Assembly (NCBI GenBank): GCA_009599575.1
Contig: VWND01000075.1
Location: 1,674,001 to 1,738,000 of the forward strand
Length of the DNA: 64,000 nt
DNA from: Blumeriella jaapii
Taxonomy: Eukaryota; Ascomycota; Leotiomycetes; Helotiales; Drepanopezizaceae
Direction of reading: 5' to 3'
The notes under the pieces were generated by a model that saw nothing but the letters and a program-made list of their open reading frames with translations, was not told where the DNA came from and searched no databases. Position numbers and translations under genes: made by a program. Shown here piece by piece: positions 11,167-23,214 of the stretch (position 1 is its first letter; each line of letters begins with the position of its first letter).

Positions 11167-11960
11167 GCGGTAAAAAAAGTTTTCGAAAGATTTCGTATTA
11201 ATAAATTTTACGGAAATCTGAAAAAATATGTTTTCGATACGAATACGATTAAGTTTTTAAGCTTCGTCGTTATTTTTACGGAAATTAAAATGGACCCAAA
11301 AAAAGTAAATAATATTCGAAAATGGCTTTTTTTTATTACGTAGCGAAATATTTAAATGTTTTTAGGTTTTATTAATTTTTACAAACGTTTTATTAAGAAT
11401 TACGCTAAGCTTTGCCGATTTATTATAGATTTTTTAAAAAAAATGCAACGAAGGAAAATATCGAGCTTTTTTCGTTTTTTATCCGAAGCGAAGATCGCTT
11501 TTTTACTTTTAAAAAAAAAGTTTTGCCGAGCACCGATTTTACGTTATTTCGACCTTCGATTAAAAATCCAAATCGAAACAAACGCTTCGAAATTCGCTAT
11601 AAGCGGAATATTATTTTAATTATTCGGGAAAAATGCGGAAGCACGTTGACATCTTATCGTATATTATTCGAAAAAACTTTTTTTTATAAAACAAAAATAC
11701 GAAGTTTACGACGCTGAGTTAATAGCTATAATTTACGCTTTTAGATAATAAAGCTAATATTTACGTAGCGCTTCCGACGTTATTATTATACGTATAAATT
11801 ATTATAATTTAAAATATTTTTTTACGAAAAAACGTTTAAACGAACGCTAAGCGAAATGGGCCGACGAGCTAGCTGAATACGATTTTGCAATCGAATATAA
11901 AACAGAAGTTTTTAATTCGGCGGATGGTTTTTCCCGCCGGCTAAATTTAAAAAAAAATTT
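11167..11960 (+). pseudogene. B1 reverse transcriptase end and RNase H
   Basis: Starts just after the catalytic box. AVKKVFERFRINKF and MFLGFINFYKRFIKNYAKL (11356 onward) are classic Ty3 RT thumb motifs. RNase H follows with LKIQIETNASKFAISGILF (ETDAS to ETNAS), KYEVYDAELIAIIYAFR near 11697-11745 (D-x-E-L region kept) and NYYNLKYFFTKKRL. It ends near YDFAIEYKTEVFNSADGFSRR, the ADALSR-like linker. Two overlapping open frames (11356-11619 and 11412-11717) reflect a small frameshift. Confidence 0.88.
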
Positions 11961-12399
11961 AAAAAAAAATAACGAGCAATTGCTTACGTTATATCGTAAG
12001 CTAAAATTAGCTTATTTAAAAAATTTTAAAATGTTTTTCGCAGTAGAAATACGCTTAAAATCGAAGCATAAATTATTTCGCGCCGATAAATATTCGAAGC
12101 TTTTATTAACGAAATCAAAAAGTAAAAAGTAAGCGAAAAAAAGCTAAATAAAAAGCTTTTTCGCCGGATTATTTTTTGCTAATATTATTAATTGCAAATA
12201 ATATATATTACGAAGCGTAGCCGCTGTATTATTATAATCCGAAACGGTTAATAACGAATTAATAAAACCGATTTATAAAACTATTTTTGAATTGCAAAAA
12301 TGATTTTTTTATATTACAAAAAACGTACGAATCGGCTTCGCAAAATAATCGAGCCGAATCCGAAAAATATTGGCGTATAAATTAAAATAAATTATTACG

Positions 12400-13545
12400 T
12401 TATAAAAAACGTGCGTATATTTCGAATAAAAACGCTATTAAAAGCGAAATATTAAAAATTAATTACGACGATCCGACCGCCGGCTATTAAAGTTTTCGGC
12501 GAACGTTAAAACTGATCGAAAAAAAATATTTTTGGCCTGGTTTACGAAGCGACGTAAAGCGTTACGTTAATACGTATGAAAAATGCCAGAAAAACAAGCT
12601 TAGAAAGCACCGACCTTATAGCGAATTAGCTTTTTTTTCGATTTTTACGAAATTTTAGAAAAAAATAATTATAAATTTTATTACGGATTTATTTTTTAGC
12701 AAAAAACGAAATCGTATTTACGATTCGATATTCGTTATAATAAACCGATATACAAAACTATCGAAATATATACCGATATAAAAAACGATTTTAATTTTAA
12801 ATTTAGCTAAAATATTTATATAATACGTTTATAAAGATTTTGGCTGTTTTAAAAGGATTATTACAAACAAAAAATTAGTTTTCACTAATAAATTCTGGTT
12901 TTTAATAATATTTTATTTATAAATACGACGTCGATTAAGCACCGCTTTTTATTTTTAAACAAATAGCTAAACGAAACGTTAAAATTAAATTTTAAAATTT
13001 TATTTTTACACGTATTACGATTATCGACAAAACGATTAGGCTACGAAGCTTGTTTTAGCCGAGTTTACGTATAATAATTCGATATACGCTTTTACGGGTT
13101 TTACTTTTTTTCGCATATTATACGGCTTTTATTTAGAATTTGGCAGCAACGTCGAAAGCGACGTCGTAAAAAAAAAGATACCGTTAGCGGAAAAACGAAT
13201 TAAAATATTATAAAAAAAAAAAAAAGTATTTAATAAAAAGTTAAAAAAAGCTAACGCGAATTATAAAAGGTTTTACGACGCTAAATATAAAAAGACTAGA
13301 TTTTAAATAAGCGATAAAATATTATTATCGATTAAAAATTTCCGATAGCTGCGACTTTTTCGAAAGCTTTTAAATAAATATTTAGGGTTTTTTAAAATTA
13401 AGCGAATTATATACGAACACGGCCAAACTTATTAATTCGAATTTCTTTTTTAATATCGTATTTACGATATTTTTCACGTTTTTTTATTAGAATCTTGGCA
13501 AGATCGGAACGATACCGAGCCGAAGGATAATATAATAAAATTTCA
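12400..13545 (+). pseudogene. B1 integrase
   Basis: Zinc-binding N-terminus near 12460-12600: KLIEKKYFWPGLRSDVKRYV followed by CQKNKLRKHRP. The catalytic core starts at NFITDLFFSKKRN (about 12674; first Asp kept). Then come SIFVIINRYTKLSKYIP, IITNKKLVFTNKFW (the second Asp region, D to N) and STAFYFQTDSQTE near 12930-12960 (HPQTDGQTE in intact relatives; His to Tyr, Gly to Ser). The C-terminal part has ANYKRFYDAKYKK, GDKILLSIKNF and a region leading to FHVFLLESWQDRNDTEP. All changes are transition-type. Confidence 0.9.
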
Positions 13546-13551
13546 AAAACC

Positions 13552-13735
13552 CGAAGAATACGAAGTTAAATTAATATAAATTTATAAAAATACAAAAAAG
13601 GGCCGATATTATTTGATGCGATAAAAAAGTTATTTATTAAGCGAAAACTTTTAAAAGCCAGAAAATTATTTTACGAACGCAAAAAAAATTGTAAAAGAAT
13701 ATTTAAAAAATACGATAAATAATAACAACGGAGTA
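13552..13735 (+). pseudogene. B1 chromodomain at the Pol C-terminus
   Basis: PEEYEVKLI, then KKGRYYLMR, a stop in the expected Trp place, KSYLLSENF, another Trp-type stop, KPENYFTNAKKIVKEYLKN. This follows the chromodomain plan Y.VE.IL..R...G...YLVKWKGY....TWEP..NL..A..I..Y. In chromoviruses it guides integration to heterochromatin by reading methylated H3K9. The C2 insertion in B2 lies in the same codons as KPE-NYF here. Confidence 0.85.
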
Positions 13736-13742
13736 ATAACGA

Positions 13743-14942
13743 ATGCGCGCCGTAAAAATAAAAAAAAAAAAACAAAAACATTTAAAAAATTTTAAAACCG
13801 TCGCTAAATCAATTTATTTTTATCGTTTTTTTTTTTTTATTTTTTTTCGCTATTTTTTTCAAATTCAAAAGCAGCGGCAAACTAAAAAAATTAATATTAA
13901 ACGAATTCGCAAAATATTCGATTTATTTCAATTAAAGCTTTTACAATAGCCGTAATCGAATTCTGAATTGCAATTACGATATTTTCGTAGAAATTTAGAA
14001 TTTAATTTAATTAATCAGAATAAATCCGAACGACGTTTTCGAAACGTCGAAAAATACGTTTTATATTAGCGTCGTTAAAAAAAAGGGCCGGCGCAGCCAA
14101 AGCTTTTAAAACAGCAGCAGCCGTTAAACCGGCAGAAACGGGCGCAGCAGCAGCGGCGGCAGCTCGAGCCGCGGCGCGATTCGTACGATTTTCGATTATT
14201 ATAAAAACCGAAGCGTTATTTTTTTTTAAACGATTTATATAAGCGTCGTAAATAATAAAATCGATAAAAGTTTTAGCAAAAGCTTTAGTTTCGGTAATAA
14301 AAAAAAAAAAAAGCGGCAGCGGCGATAGCAGCATCGAAATAATTTATAAAATCGTAAAATCCGCGAAAAATATTTGCGCTTCGATAGCGCGTGCGACAGG
14401 AATTTATAATTAATTAAAAGCGAATTCGAATAAAAGTTTAAGAAATTTACAAAAAAGCATTAAATATGCGAAGTTTTATAGCGGTTGCATTTTACGTTAA
14501 AAAGCTCGAAAACGCAAAAAAGCAAAAAGGCCGCTGTAATATTTTCGCGTAAAATCAGGCGGACGCATCGAAAGCAAATAAAAATCAAAAGCATTTTAAA
14601 AATTCGCGGCGAACGCGGCGAAAAGCAGTTGATTAAAATAAAAAAAAGCTGACGAGAAAATAAAAATAAAAAAGAAAAAAAGAAATTAAACAGGAAAATG
14701 GCGGCTATTTTAAAGAAAAAAGCTTTTTCAAACGAAAATGCGAGCGCTACCGAAAACAAAAAAAACAGAACAGCAGAACAGCTATAATTCACGACCAAAA
14801 GCGAAAGAAATAATTACAATTTACGACCGAAAACGAAAAAAACCGTATGTTATTTCGAAGACGTAACGCATGTTATATACGAAAGCATACGTATAAAAAA
14901 ATCAGTCGCTTTTAAAAACCAAAAGCTTAGAAAAAGGAGTAA
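13743..14942 (+). pseudogene. B1 downstream K/R/Q-rich reading frame
   Basis: A basic, low-complexity reading frame follows the chromodomain in another frame and runs to the 3' LTR. First block (frame of 13743): FQIQKQRQTKKINIKRIRK, then LLKQQQPLNRQKRAQQQRRQ near 14095-14155. Nearly all stops are TAA/TAG in a Gln-rich context. After a frame change near 14440 come KQIKIKSILKIRGERGEKQ and NYNLRPKTKKTVCYFEDV (near 14815). B2 has the same region at 60537-61745. It could be a separate nucleic-acid-binding protein or a C-terminal Pol extension. The alanine-rich minus-strand frame 14011-14334 is its antisense shadow. Confidence 0.5.
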
Positions 14943-15355
14943 TATCAGGAATTAATATTACGTATATAAGTTAGGTAATCCGCCAAAATCTTTTGCTTTT
15001 TATTAATCTTCGAATAATATTTTCTGCGGATAAGCCGTAAGGGCCGGATAATATTATAAAAGCTGGAAATAATATTTAAATAAAATATTTTATAAAAATA
15101 ATTGCTAAAAAATCAATTATTAAGGTTATATTAAAAAGAATGAAAAAAGATCGGGATAAGGGCTGAAAAAGCATATTAAATGGGATTCGCCTGGTTTTCT
15201 GGGAAATACTTTTTTCGAAGGCTCCACCCTTTTTTTTGTATTTATATACGCTTTCTACTAGAAATATAAAAGGTAGAGATCAGTCTGACTATTAACCCAA
15301 CCTTATCTGAGCTCTATTGTCTGAACTAGTGTTTCCCTGCCTTTCAATCCTTATA
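14943..15355 (+). repeat. B1 3' LTR
   Basis: 413 bp, from TATCAGGAATT (TGTCAGGAACC in B2's 5' LTR) to CTTTCAATCCTTATA. The inner (left) end is heavily mutated and the outer 70 bp nearly unmutated. TATA box near 15053-15062. Confidence 0.92.
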
Positions 15356-15809
15356 TATGCGCAAAATAAAAAAGCTATTAAAAGTCTTTTATATAATGCA
15401 ACTGCGAATAATATTATATAAAAAGTTATTCAAGCCGTAATAGCGAAATATCGAAATCGATTTTGATTATAAATTTAAAAAATATATCGGCGAATATATA
15501 AAACCGAAACACAGAAGTTTGAATTTTTGCGTAAATTATCAAATATAAAAATAGATAAAAAACTAAATTAATACAGCCATATATCGGTGGGTAGAATAAT
15601 CTAGGAAATTCTTAAAAAAAACCGAAAAAAAGAAAAGAAAAATAAATAAAAATATGAATTGGATTGCGTGCCTATAATACTATTTAAAAGGGTGCTTTGC
15701 TTTTATACCTGTTGAAAATAGTCAATGGCAGAGGGTTTCGGAGGGGTCCATGCCTCGATTATAGCTAAAACTACCAAATCCCATTAATACAAAGTATCAC
15801 CGTTTTATA
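15356..15809 (-). mobile_element. Family A fragment A5, reversed (5' LTR plus leader)
   Basis: 15544-15809 is a 266-bp family A LTR in reverse and 15356-15543 is its leader (reverse of A1 154-345). B1 interrupts it at 15356. Its LTR outer edge joins A2 at 15810, where A2 resumes at a position equal to A1 5376, so A5 was inserted in A2. The rest of A5 lies left of the window. Confidence 0.9.
15544..15809 (-). repeat. A5 5' LTR
   Basis: Read on the minus strand it starts TATAAAACGGTGATACTTTG and ends TATTTTTATA. The outer 120 bp keep unmutated sequence, for example GAGGCATGGACCCCTCCG in the sense direction. Confidence 0.9.
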
Positions 15810-15881
15810 ATATCGACGAGTAAATCGCTAACGAAATCGGCTGCTTCGCTATTTGCGTTTTAATTTTACAAAACCGAAACT

Positions 15882-15914
15882 ATTCGCGTTGTTATTTCGG
15901 CTGGCACCGCGAAT
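15882..15914 (+). repeat. 33-bp hairpin repeat, A2 site 2
   Basis: Arms ATTCGCGTTGT and GGCACCGCGAAT. One RIP-type change in the left arm. Confidence 0.8.
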
Positions 15915-15944
15915 AAAAAATACTAATTCTCGGGCCGAAAAAGC

Positions 15945-15977
15945 ATTCGCGTTATTATTTCGGCTAATACCGCGAAT
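15945..15977 (+). repeat. 33-bp hairpin repeat, A2 site 3
   Basis: 63 bp after the previous copy. Right arm weakened to AATACCGCGAAT. Confidence 0.78.
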
Positions 15978-16109
15978 AGATTTAATCGAAAACAATCGGA
16001 ATAAGCCGATTAACGACGAAAATAAACTTTAAATCGATAATTACAAAACCGAAGATTTTTATTTAATTGCATATTATTTAAATATTTTATTTAAATTATC
16101 TAACGTATT

Positions 16110-17470
16110 AAACTATCAGTTTAAAATATTTGAAAACCAAGCTTTCGATTATATTTTAGCCGATAAAAAGCTATATAAAATGAAAAATAATATATATCAA
16201 AAACGTTTAATAATAAATAACAAAACCGACAAATTTCAAATTATAAAAAAAGCTTACGAAAAAATATTTTATAAAAAAACCAAAGCTATTTATCACCGAA
16301 TCAAAAACGACTTTTAATAAAAAAAATACTTTGAAAATTACAAAGCTTTCGTCAAAAGCTGCATTTTTTATCAAAAACGAATCTGGCCGAAAAAAAAACT
16401 TATTATACCTACCCGACGTAATTTTTTAAAATCTAAAAGAAAATCAACTTCGACGTTACACGCGTACCGACTACCGACCGCGGATATATATGCTTCGTAT
16501 TCGCTATCGACCATTTATTTAAATAATTTGAAAAGCGACCTTTTCGAAATGCTATTTTCGAAGCTATAGCGACCTTTTTTTTAAAAAGACGTTATGTATC
16601 GATACGATTTGTTTAGCAAATTAAACGTCGATAATAAATCCGAAAACAAAAGCGTTATCGAGATTTTTATAAAAAAATATATTATTCAGCGCATTTAAAT
16701 TTCAGCTTACAATTCGAAAAGCAACGGATTCGTTAAACAAAACTATAGAAATATTTTCGACGATTTTTTAAAAGCTATTCGAAAAATTTATAAGCGTTAG
16801 TCGCGTAAATTCTCGGAAATACTTTTTGTTATACGCATAAATATATACGCTTTTGTTAAAATAATTTTATTTTTAATTTAATACGGCAAAAACGCTCGAT
16901 TGCTTTTGAAAACAAAATGGCTTATATAAAAACTTTATAACGTAATTAAAATAAAAACGAAACCAAATTTATTAGCAATAAAATCTAAGCAATTAAACTA
17001 CCGCGATATAAATAAAAAAAAAATAATTTTTAAAAAAAAAAGTATAAAAAAGCAGCTAAAAAAATTTGAAATAAAACCAAAGTTTAAAAAAAAACGCTAA
17101 TTAAAAAAAAAGATTAAATTTTAATTTACGACGTTTAGCGCGCTATTAACAAACCGGCCGATATTAAATTTAATTATAAATAGCTCGGATTTTACGAAAT
17201 ATGCGAAGCCGAATTAAATAAAAGTTATTATAAGCTTACGGAATTCGATAAAACGAAACTGAAAAAAACGTTCGCCCCAACCAATTAAAACGATTATATA
17301 AAAAAAATTAATAAATTTACTTTTTAAATTTTAATTCAAATATCGATTTCGATTTCAGCGACTCCGACGACGATTCCAACCAAAGCGATTATACTTTTAA
17401 AAAAAAACCTTTTGAAAAAATCTGAAAACAATCGAACGATAATTCCACCGCTGAAAACACGATTTAAATC
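16110..17470 (+). pseudogene. A2 integrase
   Basis: Equivalent of A1 5690-7030. The zinc region (CKAFVKSCIFY near 16345), the start of the core (FDVTRVPTTD near 16449) and the end motif with the acidic tail (SDSDDDSNQSD near 17360) are readable between many stops. The catalytic Glu position reads VKQNYRN, so it is lost. More stop codons than in A1. Confidence 0.8.
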
Positions 17471-18014
17471 GTGATTTTATTTATAACCGAAAAAAAAAAT
17501 GCATACAAAATTGTTTACTAACTCTTTTATTGTTTTATTACCTATTGTTTCTCTTTTATTATATTTTGTTTTACTGTTTTTGTTTTGCTTTGCTTATATA
17601 CAATTTAATTAATTTGTTTTATATATATTATTTATTTTTAAAACCTTTTTTTATATTATTTAGAACATTTATTATACTTTTTTTTATTTGATTATACTTT
17701 TGTTTATTAAAACAAAAGCTTTATATATGTTTAAGCCGTATATTTAATATATTTATATAACTCGTATATTTTACGAAAATGATTCTTTATATATTTTATT
17801 ATTTGTTATTTTTTGCATCATTTACTTTTTTCGTTGTTCTGAACGAATGCCTGTCTAAACAGTTATAATTTATTAAAAAAACAGCATGCGAATTCCAGTG
17901 ATTTTTAAATACAAATATTTTATAATCTTCGTATTTTTTTTTCAATTATTTTTTAATAAATATAATATATTTTCTTAATTAACAAACTTATCGATATTAT
18001 ATCGTTTTTTTAAA

Positions 18015-19351
18015 TAAAGCGTTGCTAAACTTAGCAAACTTATTTTTATTTATTTTTAAAACGAAATTATTATACGCAATTTTTCCGATTTTAAATAAGC
18101 ATATAATACCGCTATTTTAAATTAATAAGCAATTTTTGTAAAAACATTTATAAAACAATTCGATATAATAATTAAAAACGTTAACGAATTTTTATTCGAT
18201 TACAAAAGTTTCGTTAAAATTAAATTCGTTCGCAAAAGCTTTAATTTCGATAAATTTCTGCTAAACTACGACAACGTTTTAAAAGCTTTCGCCGTAGCAA
18301 AAAAAGCTCGAAATAACAAAAAAAAAATAACAGACCGAATTCTGCGCTTTTTATTAAATTGATAAAAAAAGAAATTTAAAAATACGTTTTTAGCAAAATC
18401 ACCGATATTATTTTATTTCGACATTTCGCTCGCTTTTTCGAAACCGTTATTTTTATTAAAAAAAAGTTTGAGTATTAAACGTTTATGTTTTTAAAACGCA
18501 AGTTTTAAAAACTAATAACTCAAAAGCCCGCAGATTTATAAACTTTTCTACAACTGTTTACAAATCAATCGATGACGTTATGCAATCGCTAAAAAAAATA
18601 TTAATCGGCTGCGAAATTTTAAGTTTAATGCTTTTTCAAAGCAAAAAACTAAACGTCGCTAAATGCGGCACTTTTATACCGAAAAAAAAAACGATATTAT
18701 TTCGATATTTTAAATTTATAACGACGAAAAAAAAAAACGAAAAAGCTAATATTATTTTCGTTTAATTCGAAAAAACATACGCGATAGCAATTAACATTTT
18801 TAAAACAGCTAAAATAATTCGGCGATTTTTATTATTAATTATCGAAAACGAATTCGAAAACGAAATTAAAAGCGTAATAGCAAACAACCGCTTATTCGAA
18901 TATAAAAAATTTATTATATTTGTAAAAACAATTCCGAAAAAAATAAAAACGAAAAACGTAAAAAAACGCGCCGATATTTCTGAAACTTTTTTTATTCGGA
19001 AAAAAAACTATTCGCGTCGTTAGCAAAAAAGGCATCGCGAATAAAAACAGCCGGAAATCGACGCCGAATTACAACTTTTAAGCTAATTAATAAAAAACGC
19101 GACGATTTTATAAAATCAAATTTAAAAAACCCCTGCATTTTGAAAAAAAAAATTTTAAACGATTTTAATTCGAATCTTTCGAAACTAAATACGCAAACGT
19201 TAAAAACGCTTGCTGCGTTTAAAAACGTCGTACTATTTGCGCTACTATCTTAAATTTTAATAAAAGTATTTAAAATTTCGATTATTATACGACTCGACCG
19301 AAAAAGCTTAAAAAAAATATTAAAGTTATTACGAAAATAATTATATAAGAA
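18015..19351 (+). pseudogene. A2 ORF3, 5' half
   Basis: Matches A1 7585-8893. A clear open stretch at 18580-18765 reads MQSLKKILIGCEILSLM and CGTFIPKKK. The frame is cut at the B2 LTR (19352). The copy supports the ORF3 reading frame independently of A1, A3 and A4. Function unknown. Confidence 0.68.
19010..19042 (+). repeat. 33-bp hairpin repeat, A2 site 4
   Basis: Arms ATTCGCGTCGT and GGCATCGCGAAT. Same ORF3 position as 8563. Confidence 0.75.
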
Positions 19352-19463
19352 TGTCAGGAACCAATATCACGTGTATAAGTCAGATGATCCGCCAAGACCC
19401 TCTGCCTCCTATCAACCTTCGAATAATACTTTCTGCGGATAGGCCGTAGGGGCCGGATAATAT

Positions 19464-19471
19464 TATAAAAG
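19464..19471 (+). promoter_or_regulatory. Family B LTR TATA box
   Basis: TATAAAAG after GGCCGGATAATAT. Kept in the 3' LTR copies at about 15055 and 61856. Confidence 0.5.
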
Positions 19472-19536
19472 CTGAAAATGATATTTAAATAAAACATTTT
19501 ATAAAAGTGATTGCTAAAAAACCAATTATTAAAGAT

Positions 19537-19540
19537 ATAT
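19537..19540. repeat. A3 target-site duplication (left copy, ATAT)
   Basis: ATAT repeats at 30830-30833. Removing A3 and one copy restores a B LTR of the same length as the uninterrupted ones at 15121 and 61921. Confidence 0.88.
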
Positions 19541-19807
19541 TGTAAAACGGTGATACCTTGTATTAATAGGAGTTGATAGTTTTAGCTATGGTCGAGGCAT
19601 GGACCTCTCCGAGACCCTCTGCCATTGACTACCTTCAACAGGTATAAGAGCAAGGCATCCCCTTAGATAGTACTATAAGCACGCAGTTTAATTCATATTT
19701 TTATTTATTTTTTTTTTTTTTTTTTCAGTTTTTTCTAAAAATTTCTTAGATTATTTTACCCATCGATATATGGCCGTATTAGTTTGGTTTTTTTATTTAT
19801 TTTTATA
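19541..19807 (+). repeat. A3 5' LTR
   Basis: Starts TGTAAAACGGTGATACC and ends TTATTTTTATA. The first half is almost free of RIP changes, the last 80 bp heavily changed. TATA-like TATAAGAG near 19643-19650. Confidence 0.95.
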
Positions 19808-20590
19808 TTTGATAACTTACGCAAGAATTCAAATTTCGGTGTTTCGTTTTTATATATTCGCCGATGCATTTTTTAAATTTATAATTAAAATCGATTTCGA
19901 TATTTCGCTATTACGGCTTAAAAAACTTTTTATATAATGTTATTCGCAGCTGTATTATATAAAGGACTTTTAATAGCTTTTTTTATTTTGCATATAATTA
20001 TTAAATTACAGAAATGCAATATATTTTAGAAACGTTTGAAATTACGGTTAAGCAATTTTGAATCGTACGAAATTTAAAGCTCGAAAATCGCTTTTTTATT
20101 TAAAAATGACAAATCGAATATTGATTCGTACGTTTCGACCGCTGCGCTCGGCCCTTTTGAATTAAATTTTTTTTGGTTAAACGCCTGGCGAAAACTTAAC
20201 TTTTTGATTTTACGCTTTATGATTATGGCAATTATAATTTGCGGCTTTTTATTAGAAGTAGTAAGGAAATGGCTGTACGTGCATTAGTCTGAGCCACGGA
20301 ATATCGAAACCGTGGATTATATAGCAATATTATATTAATTTAGTTAACTTATTAAAAAACAAGTTTTTTAATATATTATTTAAATATTTAAACGCAATTT
20401 TATTTTATTTAATTTTTTCAGAAAACACAAAGACTTTTTTAATAGCTCTTTTATTGAAAACGATTTTTTTTACATTGAAAACTTTTAATTTGCAACTTTT
20501 AAAAACACTTATTCGTTTAATTTAAATCTTATTAATATTTTCGCTAATATTATAAACAACGACGCTTTTCGTTTTTTTATGCGAGGCCGC

Positions 20591-21960
20591 ATATTTTTTT
20601 TTAGCTTTTTTGGTGCATTTTTATTTAATAGCGCTAACGTTACCGATTTTATCGAAAAATATAAAAAAATTTGTAAAGATTTCGGAGTTTTTAAAATTAA
20701 AATATTCGATAAACTTTTTCGCTATTATAACCCAATTATTAAAAATATTATTAAATCGATAAATAAATAAAAGGCTATTAAAGCTCGAAACTGGCGAAAG
20801 CTAATTAAAGCTTTAAAATCGGAGTTTCGAAACCACGATCGCCAGCAAATTCGCGATATTATCGCTTTTTTTAAACAGTTTGTTATAATAATTCGTTAAA
20901 TTAAAAAATTCAAAGCTTATTATCGTATTTATACGAGAGTTTTTAATGTTTTCGTTAACAAAAAGATCTTAAGCGAAATTAAGTAAGAAAAATTGTTTTT
21001 ACTTGGCTTTTTAATTAGCATTCGCAACAAAATTATTAAGTATTTTAAAATTGATAAACAAAATTTTAAAATTTTCGATTAATATTTCAAATTTGTAAAA
21101 TTCGTTTTTAAATAAAACCAAAGCGAACGTACCATCGAAATCATAAACCAAGAAAAATCTTTTTTTTTTATTTATAAAAAAAACGTGGAAGCTTTAGTGC
21201 AAAAATATGCCTAGCCATTAAAAATTACCGAAATCGCTAAAAAATAACCGGTTATTATATTATTTAATCGTTTTGCAAAATCTATTGGCTTGGAAAAGCT
21301 TAATAAGAATATCGAAACTTTTATATTAAAATTTATCGATATTAAAATTCAAAGATTTTAAAACAAAATCGAAAATTTTATATAATAGCAAAAGAAACTT
21401 TTTTACGTTAATTCGAATAATAAAAACGATTAAAATAGCTTTTATAATAATTATTTTTTTTAAAATGCGCGAAGCGATTAATTTCGTTAAGCTATCGTAA
21501 AAATAATAGCTGCCCAATAGCAACCTTTCCGTACTAGCGATCAGAATCAGCGAAATACTAATTACAATAACGATTATTAAAAGAAAAAAAAAAACCAGCG
21601 CGAAAATCAAAATCGCGGCTATTAAAATAATAAAAGTAATTATTAAAACAAATCCCGTGGTTTTAAGTATGGATTTTGTAATAATAAAAAAATTTATTAC
21701 GAAAAACCTTATATTCGTTTAAAATGCAAAGCATTTAATTTTTGTATAAATAATAATATTTGTTATATTAATAAATACGAAGCGATTTGCTTCGGACCGA
21801 CGGAAGCAGAAATAGGCCTTTTTAATAAAGCTAAGAATTAAAGCTGGTTAAAGATTATTCGTTTAAAAATAAAAAATACGAAATAGAACGATTGTTTGAA
21901 AAACAGGAAAAATGCAAAAACGATTTTCACCGGTAAAAAAAAAAACATTCTAAAAGACGT
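20591..21960 (+). pseudogene. A3 gag
   Basis: Start codon mutated to ATA (20591; ATG in A1 and A4). The open part 20579-20770 contains SANVTDFIEKYKKICKDFG and FDKLFRYYNPIIKNIIKSINK. Cys-rich segment near 21670-21790: FCNNKKIYYEKPYIRLKCKAFNFC with NNNICYINKYEAICFG, one Cys changed to Tyr compared with A4. The 21326-21610 minus-strand frame is antisense. Confidence 0.7.
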
Positions 21961-22559
21961 ATTAATTAAAAAGAAATTTTTTATTTTAAACGTAAATAAA
22001 ATTTAAATATATAAATAGAAAACAAATATATATATTGCTAATGCAATTATCGCATTTACAAATATTATAATTGTATAATTAAGCCAGCGAATTATAAAAA
22101 AGCAAAATGCTTTTGTTTTATTCGCCAAACTAATTAATATAAAAAAAAACGTTAAAATCGAAAAAAAAAAAAACTTTGGAATTCGAAAAAAAACCGATAA
22201 AACCATCAGAAAAATATTTATAATAAAAAAAATTAACGACGATATAAAAAATATCGATACCGATACTTCGGTTTAAATTATTTAAAAAATACCAGCTTTT
22301 AAACGCTTATTACTAATGCGAAGCGAAAAATAAATCGACAAATATATTAGCTCCGAAGCTATCGACGAAATTATTAAAAAAATTATAAAACAAAAAATTA
22401 AATTAAAATTCAGCGATTTATTTAGCACAAAAGAAAAATTCGACAAAATTATTAATAAACAAATTTTTATATTAAAAAAAAACGAAAAAATTGAAATCAT
22501 TCGAAAAAAAAACGATTTTGAATTAAAAAAAAATCAGAAAAAAATTTACAATACCGCAG

Positions 22560-23010
22560 TTAATTTAGCCGATAAAAAGGAATCTTCGGAAAAAATCAGC
22601 TTTTTAGCTTTCGTTATAAAAACTCAAAAGTCAAAACGACGAAACTGCTTTTACACGGCTATAAAAGCGTTAAAAATAAAAATTATGCTTAAAAAAAATA
22701 CGACCGCTTTCGCTTTATTCGATAATAAAACCGAAATTAATTATATAAACTAAAAAACAGCCGAAGCTAATAATATTCCGATTATCACCGATAAGCGAAT
22801 AATTTATATTATCGTTAATAAAAATACGATTAAGTTCGATAAAATTATACGAAATATTAAAATCGACGTTAAAAATATTATTATTTATAAAAACTTTTTA
22901 ATAATAAAAAAATGCTTTTATTTTATTATTTTTGAAATGCTTTGGATTTTGGAAAATCTCGTCAGTTTTAAATATACCGAAAACGGCCAGATAAAAATCT
23001 TTTTTTAAAA
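22560..23010 (+). pseudogene. A3 protease
   Basis: FALFDNKTEINYIN carries the catalytic Asp. A TAA replaces the following Gln codon. The flap-distal motif reads FEMLWILENLV. Otherwise equal to A1 2949-3353. Confidence 0.78.
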
Positions 23011-23156
23011 CTAAAACCGATTTTTTTAAAATTAAATTACCGTCGCCGGCGATAAGGTTTTTTTAATCGACGTTTTATCGAAAAACGAATAGCCGGCTTT
23101 AGTTTCAGAACAAACGCTAAATTATAACAAAACCTGGAAAATATTCGGCTAAAAGT

Positions 23157-23189
23157 ATTTACGTTATTAATCGAAATAGCATCGCGAAT
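23157..23189 (+). repeat. 33-bp hairpin repeat, A3 site 1
   Basis: Left arm decayed to ATTTACGTTAT, right arm TAGCATCGCGAAT. Confidence 0.68.
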
Positions 23190-23214
23190 AAAATTGGCTA
23201 ATATTAATATTTTT

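Larger units (their letters stand above)
11167..15355 (+). mobile_element. Ty3/gypsy chromovirus family B, copy B1 (3' part)
   Basis: From mid-RT to the 3' LTR end. Aligns with B2 at 40234-42739 and 60453-62159. The 5' part is left of A1, outside the window. Its right flank (15356 onward) is the leader of A5 in reverse, so B1 was inserted into A5. The full-length size inferred from B2 is about 7.4 kb. Confidence 0.92.
15810..19351 (+). mobile_element. Family A fragment A2 (integrase to mid-ORF3)
   Basis: Collinear with A1 5376-8893. Bounded left by A5 and right by the 5' LTR of B2, so it is the oldest layer here. The rest of this copy is not found right of B2. Confidence 0.92.
19352..19540 (+). 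repeat. B2 5' LTR, left part (before A3)
   Basis: Starts TGTCAGGAACCAATATCACG, the least mutated B LTR start in the window. TATA box TATAAAAG at 19464-19471. The last four bases, ATAT (19537-19540), are the A3 target duplication. Confidence 0.93.

Noticed and set aside
14011..14334. Alanine-rich minus-strand open frame (107 codons)
   Set aside because: It is the antisense of CAG/CGG-rich sequence; the sense strand has only Gln-type stops and continues a basic frame shared with B2, so coding on the plus strand is the better reading.
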